64,000 nucleotides of DNA, taken from Hyphomicrobiales bacterium. Its GTDB lineage: Bacteria; Pseudomonadota; Alphaproteobacteria; Rickettsiales; JACKKO01. The notes under the pieces are model-generated. The model was not told where the DNA came from and searched no databases. It was given only the letters and a program-made list of their open reading frames with translations. Positions 1 through 8,124 of this stretch are shown here, in pieces (the first letter of the stretch is position 1; each line of letters begins with the position of its first letter). A program made the translations under genes and the position numbers. The stretch is from positions 124,001-188,000 of the forward strand of contig JACKKO010000002.1 of the NCBI GenBank assembly GCA_024236395.1, written 5' to 3'.

Positions 1-1276
1 GCGTAATCAGACCCTCTTCCGGCTTTCCGGCTTCAATACGGTCTTCTCGCGACTCAATCCCGTGATCTACAGAGTTCCGGATCATATGTGTTAGCGGATC
101 TGCCAATTGCTCAATCACCGTCTTGTCAATCTCAGTGTTCTCACCGTACATTTCAATGCGAATACTTTTACCCATCTGGGAGGCCAGGTCACGTACGATC
201 CGTGGCATACGGGAAAATACCGTTTTTACCGGCTGCATCCGCACGGACATCACTGCTTCCTGCAATTCACGCGTATGCTGCGAAAGCTCGCCAATTCCTT
301 GTAGCAGATCCGCATACTGATCCGCTGGCAGACCCGACACCTGTGCCCGCAGCATGGCCTGCGTAATCACCAGCTCACCCACCATATTGACCAGACGATC
401 CACCTTGTCCAGGTCCACACGAATAGAACTAACCACACGCTGCTTTTCAGCACCGCCATCTTCGCCCTTGGCAACAGGTGCTGCCGCTTCTGGAACTGCT
501 TCTACTGGCGCAGCGGCCGCCACCGAGGCCGCTGGCACAGTGGGAGCAACAATTGCCCCGAATTCCTGGACATGCAGACTGCATTCATCTTCTACAAATT
601 CAAACGCCTCACGAATCGCCGCCTCACCCCCATCTGAATCCAACTCAATATTCCAGCTACCATAGCATTTTTCAGGGTCTAGCTCCGCCAGTTCCGGCAA
701 CGCTTCAAACTTCGCTGTTACTTTAGCTTTTCCAAGCCGCATCACTTCGCGGATAATCAACAGCGGTTCATTACCGCTGGCAAATAAATCCGGGAACGGC
801 TTGAAATCTATATCATAGAAAATCATTTCCTTAGCTACCGGCGCGGCGGCAGATTTAGCTCCTGCTGTATCCTGACTGATATTTTTACCATCAGCACTCG
901 ATGCTATTTCCAGCTCTTCTGCCAGCTCCTTACCAAAACCCGCTGGCACCGCTTCACCCACTTGCGCTGCCTCTACCATGCGGGAAACCACATCGACGGA
1001 TTTCAGCAATAAATCAATATTGTTTCGCGTAGGCTGCACCCGCCCATCACGCATTTTATCAAGCAGCGCCTCAAGAATGTGCGTAAACCCAACGATATCA
1101 TTAAAACCAAATGCCCCTGCACCGCCTTTAATTGAATGTGCACAACGGAATATCGCGTTTAACTCTTCTTTATCGCTAGCCCCCTCTTCCAAATGGAGAA
1201 GACGCTCCTCCATTTCCTCCAGAAGCTCAAAGCACTCCGTAATATATGTGCCTTTAAACTGCTCCATATCGTCCAT
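1..1276 (-). CDS. cheA: Chemotaxis histidine kinase CheA, N-terminal part (runs off the left edge)
   Basis: About 425 residues are visible, read from an ATG at 1276 that follows a G-rich ribosome site (AAAAGGGGGG). The N-terminal Hpt domain carries the phospho-acceptor His47 in CAHSIKGGAGAFGF. An Ala/Pro/Glu-rich linker follows (about residues 235-285). Next comes the helical dimerisation domain (VDRLVNMVGELVITQ), then the start of the ATPase domain with its N box (MIRNSVDHGIE near residue 410). The rest of the ATPase and the CheW-like domain lie outside the window. The protein autophosphorylates in response to chemoreceptors and passes phosphate to CheY. It is the last visible gene of a minus-strand chemotaxis operon, 24 nt after cheY1. 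Confidence 0.96.
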   Translation of the reverse strand, partial: MDDMEQFKGTYITECFELLEEMEERLLHLEEGASDKEELNAIFRCAHSIKGGAGAFGFNDIVGFTHILEALLDKMRDGRVQPTRNNIDLLLKSVDVVSRMVEAAQVGEAVPAGFGKELAEELEIASSADGKNISQDTAGAKSAAAPVAKEMIFYDIDFKPFPDLFASGNEPLLIIREVMRLGKAKVTAKFEALPELAELDPEKCYGSWNIELDSDGGEAAIREAFEFVEDECSLHVQEFGAIVAPTVPAASVAAAAPVEAVPEAAAPVAKGEDGGAEKQRVVSSIRVDLDKVDRLVNMVGELVITQAMLRAQVSGLPADQYADLLQGIGELSQHTRELQEAVMSVRMQPVKTVFSRMPRIVRDLASQMGKSIRIEMYGENTEIDKTVIEQLADPLTHMIRNSVDHGIESREDRIEAGKPEEGLIT

Positions 1277-1300
1277 AGCTACGCCCCCCTTTTCATTACG

Positions 1301-1666
1301 TTAAGCGCACACTTTATTCACAACCGCTATTAACTTATCTGGCTGAAATGGCTTGACAATCCACCCTGTTGCTCCGGCAGCACGGCCTTCATCTTTCTTC
1401 GCTCCATCAGCTTCTGTAGTCAGCATCAGGATGGGCGTCGCCTGGAAATTTGGCTTTGCCCTGAGCGCCCGAATCAGCTCAATACCGTTCATATTCGGCA
1501 TATTTAGATCCGTCACCACCAGATCCACACTACCCTGACCCAGCACCTCCAGAGCATGTTTTCCATCTTCAGCTTCCAGCACCTCAAAGCCAGCCCCTTT
1601 GAGGGTAAAGGACACCATGTCCCGCATTGTTTTTGAGTCATCAACTGTTATTGCTCGCTTTGCCAT
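1301..1666 (-). CDS. cheY: Single-domain response regulator, CheY type (first copy)
   Basis: This 121-residue receiver domain has the acidic pair D9/D10, the phosphoacceptor D53 in VVTDLNMPNMNG, the conserved Thr in LMLTTEADG (about 83/84) and K105 in WIVKPF. A longer reading is possible, but the ATG at 1666 follows GGGGA at good spacing and gives the canonical receiver start. It lies between the STAS gene and cheA, so it is likely to be phosphorylated by CheA and to bind the flagellar switch or act as a phosphate sink. It is very similar to the other CheY in the operon (2627-3004), so the pair probably arose by duplication. Which one reaches the motor cannot be told from sequence. Confidence 0.93.
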   Translation of the reverse strand: MAKRAITVDDSKTMRDMVSFTLKGAGFEVLEAEDGKHALEVLGQGSVDLVVTDLNMPNMNGIELIRALRAKPNFQATPILMLTTEADGAKKDEGRAAGATGWIVKPFQPDKLIAVVNKVCA

Positions 1667-1670
1667 AGCA

Positions 1671-1976
1671 TTATCCCCATTGTTCCATCTGTGTACATAA
1701 TCCCAGATCATACATTGCAGCACTAAATGCTTCCGATGCTGCTGTAATTTTTAATGATTTACCACGCCCCTCCAGCGTTTTAGCCAAAGAAAGCAGCACC
1801 TGCACGCATGGCGTTGTCAGCCGCTCCACACCTTCAGCATCAAGCTCCACGTCACCATCTACATCCACCCGCTTACACATCTCGTCATGCAAGCGTGATA
1901 CATAGGTGATGTCCATTGACGCAGGGAGTACAAAGGTACCGCCAGATCCACTACCCGCTTTACTTTTTCCTGCCAT
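1671..1976 (-). CDS. STAS-domain protein in the chemotaxis operon
   Basis: This 101-residue protein has a Ser/Gly-rich start followed by one STAS domain (anti-sigma-factor-antagonist fold), visible as alternating strands and the segment LDAEGVERLTTPCVQVLLSLA. Where SpoIIAA-type proteins carry the phosphorylated serine after the Asp-x-Ser segment, this one has Thr-Thr-Pro-Cys, so regulation by serine phosphorylation is uncertain. STAS proteins of this size are often found in cheA operons of proteobacteria; their role there is not well defined. It ends 4 nt before the cheY1 start and begins 8 nt after the CheZ-like gene, so the genes are surely co-transcribed. Confidence 0.8.
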   Translation of the reverse strand: MAGKSKAGSGSGGTFVLPASMDITYVSRLHDEMCKRVDVDGDVELDAEGVERLTTPCVQVLLSLAKTLEGRGKSLKITAASEAFSAAMYDLGLCTQMEQWG

Positions 1977-1984
1977 TACCCCTC

Positions 1985-2623
1985 CTAAAACAAATCCACA
2001 TCGCCCTGTTCAGAACTTGCCTTTTCCGCCGACTCATCCAGACCAAGATCCGACACATCGGCAATATAACCATGCTGCTTGAGGTGCGCAGCAAAGCTGC
2101 GTTGCAAATCCCCCAGCGTCAGCAGTGACATGATTCGCTTCGCAAAATCAATGTCCAGCCGCGCACTGCGCCCGGCTGTTGCCCCCGTTGCACGCACTTG
2201 CTCAAAATGCCCAAACACCTCATCAATAAACTGACGCTGATACTCAATACTGGCAGCCAGTATCTTTAGAATAATCACCAGATTTTGTGACAAGCGATCC
2301 TGAAACTGCATTCCTACTACGGCCTGCATAATGGCATTTGTCATTTCATTTACATTTTCAGAAAGATTGGCGGCTGCATCGGCTGATGCCCCGGTACCCA
2401 GCACCTTCACCAATTCCCCCTGAACTTGCAGCCGCTCTGAAAGGCGGTTAAAGTGGTCACTCACACCATTGACATTATCTGTCAGCAGCGCATTAAGCTC
2501 CGGCACACGCTCCTGCAATACCTCCAGCGCACAGATCTGGGACTCTGCCATACTGACCCACTTTGCCAGCAAATCCTCTGATTGCTCAAGCTGACGCGAC
2601 TGTACAGATTGCACCTGCGCCAT
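1985..2623 (-). CDS. CheZ-like / chemotaxis helical protein
   Basis: This protein of about 212 residues is almost entirely helical. Its central segment MQFQDRLSQN resembles the QDLTGQ-type motif in the long hairpin of CheZ phosphatases, and its acidic tail ending GDVDLF resembles the C-terminal peptide by which CheZ binds CheY. Both features and the position between two CheY genes suggest a CheY-P phosphatase or CheY-binding protein. Overall similarity to enterobacterial CheZ is weak, so the name is an inference. A GTG and an ATG lie side by side immediately after the upstream TAG; I chose the ATG at 2623 because the AGGA in CAGGATAG then has normal spacing. Confidence 0.65.
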   Translation of the reverse strand: MAQVQSVQSRQLEQSEDLLAKWVSMAESQICALEVLQERVPELNALLTDNVNGVSDHFNRLSERLQVQGELVKVLGTGASADAAANLSENVNEMTNAIMQAVVGMQFQDRLSQNLVIILKILAASIEYQRQFIDEVFGHFEQVRATGATAGRSARLDIDFAKRIMSLLTLGDLQRSFAAHLKQHGYIADVSDLGLDESAEKASSEQGDVDLF

Positions 2624-2626
2624 CAC

Positions 2627-3004
2627 CTATCCTGAAATACCACACACTTTGTTGACAGCCGCCAGAAGCGTATCAGGATTAAACGGTTTTACGATCCACC
2701 CCGTGGCCCCGGCCTGCTTCCCTTTCATTTTCATATCTTCACCACCTTCGGTAGTAAGAACGAGAATCGGCGTAAATTTATACTTCGTCTTGGCACGTAA
2801 CGCCTTAATTAGCTCAATCCCGTTCATATTGGGCATATTAATATCCGTAATGATGACATCCAGATCACGTTCGTCACTAAGCAGATTCAACGCATCATCG
2901 CCATCCGAAGCGGCACAAACTTCAAAACTCGCCTCCTTCAGCGCAATAGAAACCATATTACGCATGGTGGTGGAATCATCAACAATCATAGCAGTCCGCG
3001 CCAT
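2627..3004 (-). CDS. cheY: Single-domain response regulator, CheY type (second copy)
   Basis: This 125-residue receiver has D9/D10, phosphoacceptor D54 in IITDINMPNMNG, the Thr pair in LVLTTEGGED and K106 in WIVKPF. The ATG at 3004 has a perfect AGGAGG ribosome site, and the apparent in-frame extension upstream is non-coding leader. It is the first gene of the minus-strand chemotaxis operon and probably provides the main diffusible signal from CheA. It matches cheY1 closely through the D-x-N-M-P-N-M-N-G-I-E-L-I segment and the C-terminal half. Confidence 0.93.
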   Translation of the reverse strand: MARTAMIVDDSTTMRNMVSIALKEASFEVCAASDGDDALNLLSDERDLDVIITDINMPNMNGIELIKALRAKTKYKFTPILVLTTEGGEDMKMKGKQAGATGWIVKPFNPDTLLAAVNKVCGISG

Positions 3005-3035
3005 AGATCCTCCTTGAAAAATACTAACTAACGCT

Positions 3036-3063
3036 AAAGTAGCACTTATTCCAATACGGTCAA
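3036..3063 (-). promoter_or_regulatory. Candidate sigma-70 promoter of the chemotaxis operon
   Basis: On the minus strand TTGACC (3058-3063) and TACTTT (3036-3041) are separated by 16 nt and lie about 30 nt upstream of the first gene of the operon. The -35 is good and the -10 is mediocre. Confidence 0.45.
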
Positions 3064-3170
3064 TTTTATCGGTGTTTTTCAGAATGCACAGCGACATTAC
3101 CGCCACTGGTTGCGGTAAAAAAACCACGCAGCCTGTATGGTTTGAGCTTCAAACCTGGGTATTTTTCCTG

Positions 3171-3176
3171 TATAAT
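3171..3176 (+). promoter_or_regulatory. Perfect -10 box very close to the start of the intradiol-fold gene
   Basis: TATAAT ends 9 nt before the ATG at 3186 and no Shine-Dalgarno lies between them. Transcription from it would begin at about 3183 and give an almost leaderless message. No convincing -35 is visible at 17 nt. Confidence 0.4.
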
Positions 3177-3185
3177 TAAAAGAAT

Positions 3186-3866
3186 ATGAAATGTAACATT
3201 TTGTTTTTACCTATTTTCACGCTTTCGCTGTGTACAATTACGTCCTCAGCGATGGCCGCTTCACCCAGACAGCATGCACAGGATATTACCATACTGGACT
3301 GTGCGTTAACGCCGGAGGTAGAAACCGTCTCCATAACCTACCCTGGCACCGCAAAAATTAACCGTACCAATAACTTGCGTCGAAAAACAGGTAGCGCCTG
3401 GGTTGCTAAGGGTGTTCCGGTGCTTATTAAAGGCCGTGTACTGGACGAACGTTGCGTGCCCGTGCCACACGCCCTGGTTGAGATTTGGCAAGCCGATAGT
3501 AAGGGGCGCACACTGGATGGTAAAGGCACTCATATTATGGATCCATTTTTTCAGGGTTCCGGCGCCGCTTATACTAATAATGTAGGGGAATATAGCTTCC
3601 TGACAGTTTATCCCGGCACTGTAAGCGAGGATAGCGCCCCCCACGTGGAGATGCGCATTACACAGAGGGAAATGAATAAGACTCTGGATACGCGCCTGTA
3701 TTTCGATGGCGACTCCCGTAATGCCAGGGACGGTATTCTAAAAATATTCAATAAGGAAGAACGGCACCTTCTCACCGCCGCCCAGGCCTTCGTACAGCCC
3801 CATGAGCCGGATACGTATTATTTCAACATTGTTCTGCCGGGTGAAATGCGCAACAAAGAATTTTAG
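3186..3866 (+). CDS. Exported protein of the intradiol ring-cleavage dioxygenase fold, metal site apparently altered
   Basis: This 226-residue protein has a signal peptide (hydrophobic residues 4-22, cleavage near AMA/A at 24). The core matches the intradiol dioxygenase beta-sandwich: GRVLDERCVPVPHALVEIWQ (83-102), MDPFFQGSGAAYTNNVGEY (118-136), TVYPG (140-144), APHVEMRI (151-158). In active enzymes the iron is held by two Tyr and two His. Here the Tyr expected after the PG turn is Val146, the expected HxH is H153-V-E155, and no Tyr sits at the first Tyr position. It is therefore probably not a standard catechol-type dioxygenase; it may bind another metal or be structural. It stands alone with no aromatic-degradation genes nearby. 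Confidence 0.75.
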   Translation: MKCNILFLPIFTLSLCTITSSAMAASPRQHAQDITILDCALTPEVETVSITYPGTAKINRTNNLRRKTGSAWVAKGVPVLIKGRVLDERCVPVPHALVEIWQADSKGRTLDGKGTHIMDPFFQGSGAAYTNNVGEYSFLTVYPGTVSEDSAPHVEMRITQREMNKTLDTRLYFDGDSRNARDGILKIFNKEERHLLTAAQAFVQPHEPDTYYFNIVLPGEMRNKEF

Positions 3867-3870
3867 TTTG

Positions 3871-3895
3871 AATGGTTAACTGTTTATTAACCATT
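3871..3895. other. Perfect 9-bp inverted repeat between two genes
   Basis: AATGGTTAA (3871-3879) and TTAACCATT (3887-3895) flank a 7-nt loop just after the intradiol-fold gene and about 45 nt before the next start. No T-run follows, so an intrinsic terminator is unlikely. It could be an operator for the downstream AT-rich gene. Confidence 0.4.
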
Positions 3896-3940
3896 ATACA
3901 GTAGTATTTTATATAAAGCGGCAAATTTTCGGAGACTTGT

Positions 3941-4504
3941 ATGTCTAAAGACGATCTTATTATAAACGGCACAAACTACACGGAGTTGTTTGATAACCTC
4001 ACGATAAAATTTAATCAGACTGCTGATGTAGCAAACGCAAAACTGGCTGCGATTTTCCGAAATGAACTACTACCTCATAATATACAAAAAGATGCAGGCA
4101 AGCAATTTGATCTCATAATAATAGAGCAATTATCCAGCAAGCTCGACAGTCCACACAAGCAGCTCAATCGAGAAGGGTTGACAGAAATTATTACCACTGC
4201 TTTGGATAATATAGGCATCAAGTTTGACGCAAATAAGCTAAAACAACTGGTTGCTGAAATAGACAAAACTTCAACACGGGAGACTCTTGGCAAGTGGACC
4301 GGACAAGTCAACAGAGAATCCATATCTAGACTGAAACAAATAGCAGATGGAACTGAAACCGGGACAAGCCCGACAGGCCATTATCGACTAAGTAGCGTTT
4401 ATATAGCCCCTACCCCGCGGGCGAAATCATTTTTCTTCGGGCTGACCCACTGCACAGTGCTCTTCTGTCGGGCCAGCGCGCCAGCGCGGCCTCCTTCAAT
4501 GTAG
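3941..4504 (+). CDS. Unknown AT-rich gene, C-terminus doubtful
   Basis: The 187-residue product is not recognised. Residues 1-145 look like a soluble, largely helical protein with balanced charge. After about residue 148 the character changes abruptly to Pro/Ser/Phe/Cys-rich sequence, as if the frame had shifted into non-coding DNA, and the stop overlaps the end of the fumC pseudogene by 9 nt on the other strand. A GGAG ribosome site precedes the ATG. Codon use is clearly AT-richer than in the neighbouring housekeeping genes, which suggests acquisition. The true stop may lie elsewhere if the indel problem seen in fumC extends into this stretch. Confidence 0.5.
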   Translation: MSKDDLIINGTNYTELFDNLTIKFNQTADVANAKLAAIFRNELLPHNIQKDAGKQFDLIIIEQLSSKLDSPHKQLNREGLTEIITTALDNIGIKFDANKLKQLVAEIDKTSTRETLGKWTGQVNRESISRLKQIADGTETGTSPTGHYRLSSVYIAPTPRAKSFFFGLTHCTVLFCRASAPARPPSM

Positions 4505-5766
4505 TGCCTTCCTTATGCGCGCAGCGATTTTAGCGGCATTATCGTAGCCGATATGCGGGTTCAGCACCGTCACCAGCATCGGTGATTCATTCAGCGTATC
4601 AATCCGCACTTCGTCGGCCTCAATCCCTACGCAATTTTCGGTAAAAACTGGCCCGGAGCATCGGCAATCAGTCAGGATGGATTGCAGCAGGTCGCCGTCA
4701 TCACCGGTTTTGAACACGTTCAGTTCAAAGTAATGCCGTAGAACGCCCGCCACCGTCACCGCCATGGTTACCCACCTGCGCGCACACCATCGTCATCTCA
4801 CTGTGTGGGATTCCTTACCCGGCATAATGGAGGAACCCAGCTTTCGTTCTCCGGCAGTTTCAGTTCGCCCGATCCCGCTAGCGCGGCGGAGCCGAAACGA
4901 ATATCGTTGGCAATCTTCATTAAGGGCTGACCGCCAGCGTTCAGCGCGCCGGAAGCTTCCGGTGATAGCATCATGCGCCGCCAGTGCCTCGACCCCAATG
5001 GGCGCGGTTTCAAAACGGCCAGTGGATCTTCGCACGACCTGCGCGGCAAATTTCTCGGCGAAACGCTTTGCTGTTGATCCCCGTGCCAGCAGCCGTCCCG
5101 CCGCCAGCCAATAGAGCGCGGCGTGGCTTTCAATGCCATAGGCTGCGCGGCATAACCATTCCTGCAGCGTCAGTGGCGTGGCATCCCCTGCGTGTGCGTG
5201 CGACGATCTTGACGATATCCTTAAACGCGCTTTTTAACGCGGCATCAGCATCGTGCAGCGTCTTCGGCGCCGGCAGCAGCAGATGATGGATCTCTGCTCA
5301 GCCGCCGCGATATGCACAAGCGGTGGGAACGGCTATCATTGGAGGACATCCCATATTGCAGCCGAGGTCATTCGGGTGCACCGGTTTTTTTACTACCCAG
5401 CTCACCGCCAACATCTCAATAATCGCGCGGTTACGGCGTCACTTCGTTGCTGTTCATATTGCTTTGCGTACCGGAACCCGTCTGCCAGACGACCAGCGGA
5501 AAATGCTCCAGCAGTTTGAGGTCAATCACTTCCTGCGCGGCCTCTTTGATGGCATTCCCCACTTTTGGATCCAGTCCGGCAATCTCCATATTCACGATGG
5601 CAGCTGCCTGCTTGATGATCCCCAGTGCCCGCACCAGCGGAGCCGGCATTTTTTCGCCACCGATCTTAAAATTCTGCAAGCTACGCTGCGTCTGCGCGCC
5701 CCAATACTTATCAGATGGGACTTCCAACGGGCCAAACGTATCGGATTCGGTGCGAAATGCTGCCAT
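4496..5766 (-). pseudogene. fumC: Class II fumarase, frameshifted remnant
   Basis: A class II fumarase can be read from the ATG at 5766 (good AAGGAG site). The first about 110 residues are intact, including the opening with [19 protein letters not shown] and the substrate loop [14 protein letters not shown]. After about 5431 the protein continues only in pieces from all three frames: an MALKATP-like helix, ALAAHDAI, SLMKIANDIRF-like and GSSIMPGK. The C-terminus [27 protein letters not shown] is readable down to the TGA at 4496. The remnant is about 120 nt shorter than a normal 460-codon gene and contains many indels but few evident substitutions. This is either a recently dead gene or a stretch of poor sequence. 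Confidence 0.88.
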
Positions 5767-5848
5767 GTGATTCTCCTTTATGCATCGATGTATCAGCGCT
5801 ATGCTGCTTTCAGGCGTTACTAATACTGATTTCAGGCAAAGATACAAG

Positions 5849-6559
5849 ATGGTTATCACCCCTCCCTACTGGCAGGAAGCCTGCACCACCCTCAGCGCAG
5901 CCGATCCGGTGATGGAACAACTCATCATGGCCTATCAGGGGGAAACCCTGCAAAGCCGGGGCTGCGGCTTCACCACACTGGTACGCTCCATTGTCGGCCA
6001 GCAGGTCTCCGTACAGGCTGCTGATGCCATCTGGAGCCGGGTGATGGAAGCACTGAACGGTGATATATCGCACGCCACCCTGCTGGCCATCGACCCGGAA
6101 GCCCTGCGTGCCTGCGGGCTTTCCCGCCAGAAGGTAGCCTATGTGAAGGACATTGCTATGCGTACAAAAAGCGGCGCGCTGGATTTTGAGGCACTCACCA
6201 CCCTGCCTGATGCCGAGGCAATCAACATGCTCACCGCAGTGAAAGGTATTGGCACCTGGACAGCAGAAATGTTCCTGATCTTCCATGCCCTGCGCCCGGA
6301 TATCTTCCCTGTGGCCGACCTCGGCCTGCAAAAGGCCATTAGGAAACATTATCTCAACGAAGAAAAATCCCCTCCCCCTCAAGGAGAGAGGGTGAATAAA
6401 ACAGGCACTTCTCCCTCACCCTCTTCTTATTCCTCCCCCCTCAAGGGGGAGGATATTATAGCAGCCTGCCATCAAATAAGTGAGTACTGGAGACCCTGGC
6501 GGACGGTGGCCACCTGGTATCTCTGGCGCAGCCTTGACCCCGTGCCGGTGGAATACTAA
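5849..6559 (+). CDS. alkA: DNA-3-methyladenine glycosylase, AlkA family, with an in-frame insertion
   Basis: This 236-residue HhH-GPD glycosylase excises alkylated bases for base-excision repair. The helix-hairpin-helix is [12 protein letters not shown] (131-142) and the catalytic aspartate is D157 in FPVADLGL; the terminal W-R-P-W-R-x-x-A-x-W-Y-L-W motif is present. Between the Asp helix and the last helices, residues about 173-201 are low-complexity Ser/Pro/Gly sequence encoded by a palindromic repeat (6367-6455), which most family members lack. The start at 5849 gives the normal N-terminus; the reading frame is open further upstream, into the fumC leader, but I see no reason to extend. The gene is divergent from fumC. 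Confidence 0.88.
   Translation: MVITPPYWQEACTTLSAADPVMEQLIMAYQGETLQSRGCGFTTLVRSIVGQQVSVQAADAIWSRVMEALNGDISHATLLAIDPEALRACGLSRQKVAYVKDIAMRTKSGALDFEALTTLPDAEAINMLTAVKGIGTWTAEMFLIFHALRPDIFPVADLGLQKAIRKHYLNEEKSPPPQGERVNKTGTSPSPSSYSSPLKGEDIIAACHQISEYWRPWRTVATWYLWRSLDPVPVEY
6367..6455. repeat. Palindromic repeat element inserted in frame in alkA
   Basis: This C/T- and G/A-rich segment has nested symmetry. GAGGGTGA (about 6387-6394) pairs with TCACCCTC (about 6416-6423), and a hairpin with CCCCC-TCAA-GGGGG lies near 6436-6449. It adds about 29 codons to alkA without breaking the frame. It resembles in kind, though not necessarily in sequence, the Rickettsia palindromic elements known to insert into genes. 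Confidence 0.7.
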
Positions 6560-6569
6560 CCTTTCAGCC

Positions 6570-6746
6570 CTAACGCTGATTACCTTTTCCTGCCTCAGCC
6601 TTTGCTGCTTTCAGGACAACGTCTACCATTTTCTTTTCTCTAGTTTTTTGTAATTCTGCAGCTTCTTCATCTGCTAATAGTTTTCTTTTTGCTGCTTCGT
6701 CATCCAACTGCTTCTTAACATCCGAATGCACCTGATCGCCTGTCAT
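6570..6746 (-). CDS. Small charged helical protein, unknown
   Basis: This 58-residue frame opens with ATG at 6746 after GGAG (10-nt spacing) and ends 10 nt from the alkA stop. The product is a continuous amphipathic helix rich in Lys, Glu, Asp and Ala (for example LLADEEAAELQKTREKK) with no Cys, Trp or Tyr. It could form a short coiled coil. It belongs to no family that I recognise. It reads away from purB, whose start is about 70 nt beyond. Confidence 0.5.
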   Translation of the reverse strand: MTGDQVHSDVKKQLDDEAAKRKLLADEEAAELQKTREKKMVDVVLKAAKAEAGKGNQR

Positions 6747-6814
6747 AAAAAATACACTCCATAGTTTGATTTATCGATAAGGTATACTATACTGCGTTTT
6801 TTGAAAGTGAGCAA

Positions 6815-8116
6815 ATGATTCCACGTTATACACGCAACGAAATGGCATCCATCTGGGAGCCGCAAAACCGCTTCCGCATCTGGTTTGAGATCGAGGCTCA
6901 CGCCTGCGATGCACTGGCCGAACTGGGGGTGATCCCCAAAGCATCCGCAAAGGCCATCTGGGATAACGCGCCCAAGGAATTTGATGTCGCGCGCATTGAT
7001 GAGATCGAGCGTACCACCAAGCACGATGTCATCGCCTTCCTGACACATCTGGCTGAGCATGTGGGCGAAGATGCCCGTTTTGTACACCAGGGCATGACCA
7101 GTTCCGATGTGCTTGATACCTGCCTTTCCGTACAGCTCAAGCAAGCGGCTGACCTGCTGCTGGATGATCTGGACCGGTTGCTGGCCGCATTGAAAAAACG
7201 CGCGCTGGAAACCAAGGATATGGTATGTATGGGACGCAGCCATGGCATCCATGCCGAACCCACCACCATGGGGCTGAAATTCGCCCGCTTCTATGCCGAG
7301 ATGGCGCGTAATCGCCAGCGGCTGGAGGCTGCCCGGGCAGACATCGCCACCTGTGCCATCTCCGGCGCAGTGGGCACGTTCGCCAATATCGACCCGCGTG
7401 TGGAGGAATACGTCGCCGAGAAGCTGGGGTTGACGCCGGAACCAGTTTCCACACAGGTCATCCCGCGTGACCGGCATGCCGCGTTTTTTGCCACGCTGGG
7501 GGTAATTGCTTCCTCCATCGAAAATATTGCTATTGAAGTGCGCCACCTGCAACGCACCGAGGTGCTGGAAGCCGAGGAATATTTCAGCCCCGGCCAGAAG
7601 GGCAGCAGCGCCATGCCGCATAAGCGCAACCCGGTACTCTCGGAGAATTTAACCGGGCTGGCCCGCCTGGAGCTTGGCTTTGTCACCCCGTCGCTGGAGA
7701 ATGAGGCGCTATGGCATGAACGGGATATTTCCCACTCCTCCGTGGAGCGCATGATTGCACCGGATGCCACCGTCACACTGGATTTTGCCCTGAACCGCCT
7801 GATCGGGCTGGTGGAAAACCTGCTGGTCTACCCGGAAAATATGGAGCGCAACCTGAATCAGTTGAGCGGTCTGATTTTCTCGCAGCGCGTCTTGCTGGCG
7901 CTGACGCAAAAAGGCGTCTCACGCGAGGATGCCTACCGGCTGGTACAGCGCAACGCGATGAAGGTCTGGGAGGAAGGCAAAAACTTCCTGGAGGAATTGC
8001 TGGCCGATAGCGATGTCACCGCCAGCCTGCCGGAAGCCGAGCTATGCCCGTTGTTTGACCTCTCCTATCATACCAAACATGTGGATACCGTGTTTAAACG
8101 AGTGTTTGGTGGGTAG
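6815..8116 (+). CDS. purB: Adenylosuccinate lyase
   Basis: This 433-residue protein of the fumarase/aspartase superfamily cleaves SAICAR to AICAR and adenylosuccinate to AMP, two steps of purine synthesis. The superfamily signature GSSAMPHKRNP is present around residue 265. The segments TSSDVLDT (near 94) and MGRSHGIHAEPTT (about 138-150), which build the active site between subunits, are intact. Length and start (MIPRYTRNEMASIWE) are normal for the short bacterial PurB class. The DUF389 gene follows after 8 nt. Confidence 0.97.
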   Translation: MIPRYTRNEMASIWEPQNRFRIWFEIEAHACDALAELGVIPKASAKAIWDNAPKEFDVARIDEIERTTKHDVIAFLTHLAEHVGEDARFVHQGMTSSDVLDTCLSVQLKQAADLLLDDLDRLLAALKKRALETKDMVCMGRSHGIHAEPTTMGLKFARFYAEMARNRQRLEAARADIATCAISGAVGTFANIDPRVEEYVAEKLGLTPEPVSTQVIPRDRHAAFFATLGVIASSIENIAIEVRHLQRTEVLEAEEYFSPGQKGSSAMPHKRNPVLSENLTGLARLELGFVTPSLENEALWHERDISHSSVERMIAPDATVTLDFALNRLIGLVENLLVYPENMERNLNQLSGLIFSQRVLLALTQKGVSREDAYRLVQRNAMKVWEEGKNFLEELLADSDVTASLPEAELCPLFDLSYHTKHVDTVFKRVFGG

Positions 8117-8124
8117 GACCTAAC

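Noticed and set aside
3097..3118. Inverted repeat TTACCGC/GCGGTAA before the intradiol-fold gene
   Set aside because: Followed by A rather than T on the plus strand, and between divergent genes, so not a terminator; too short to call an operator alone.
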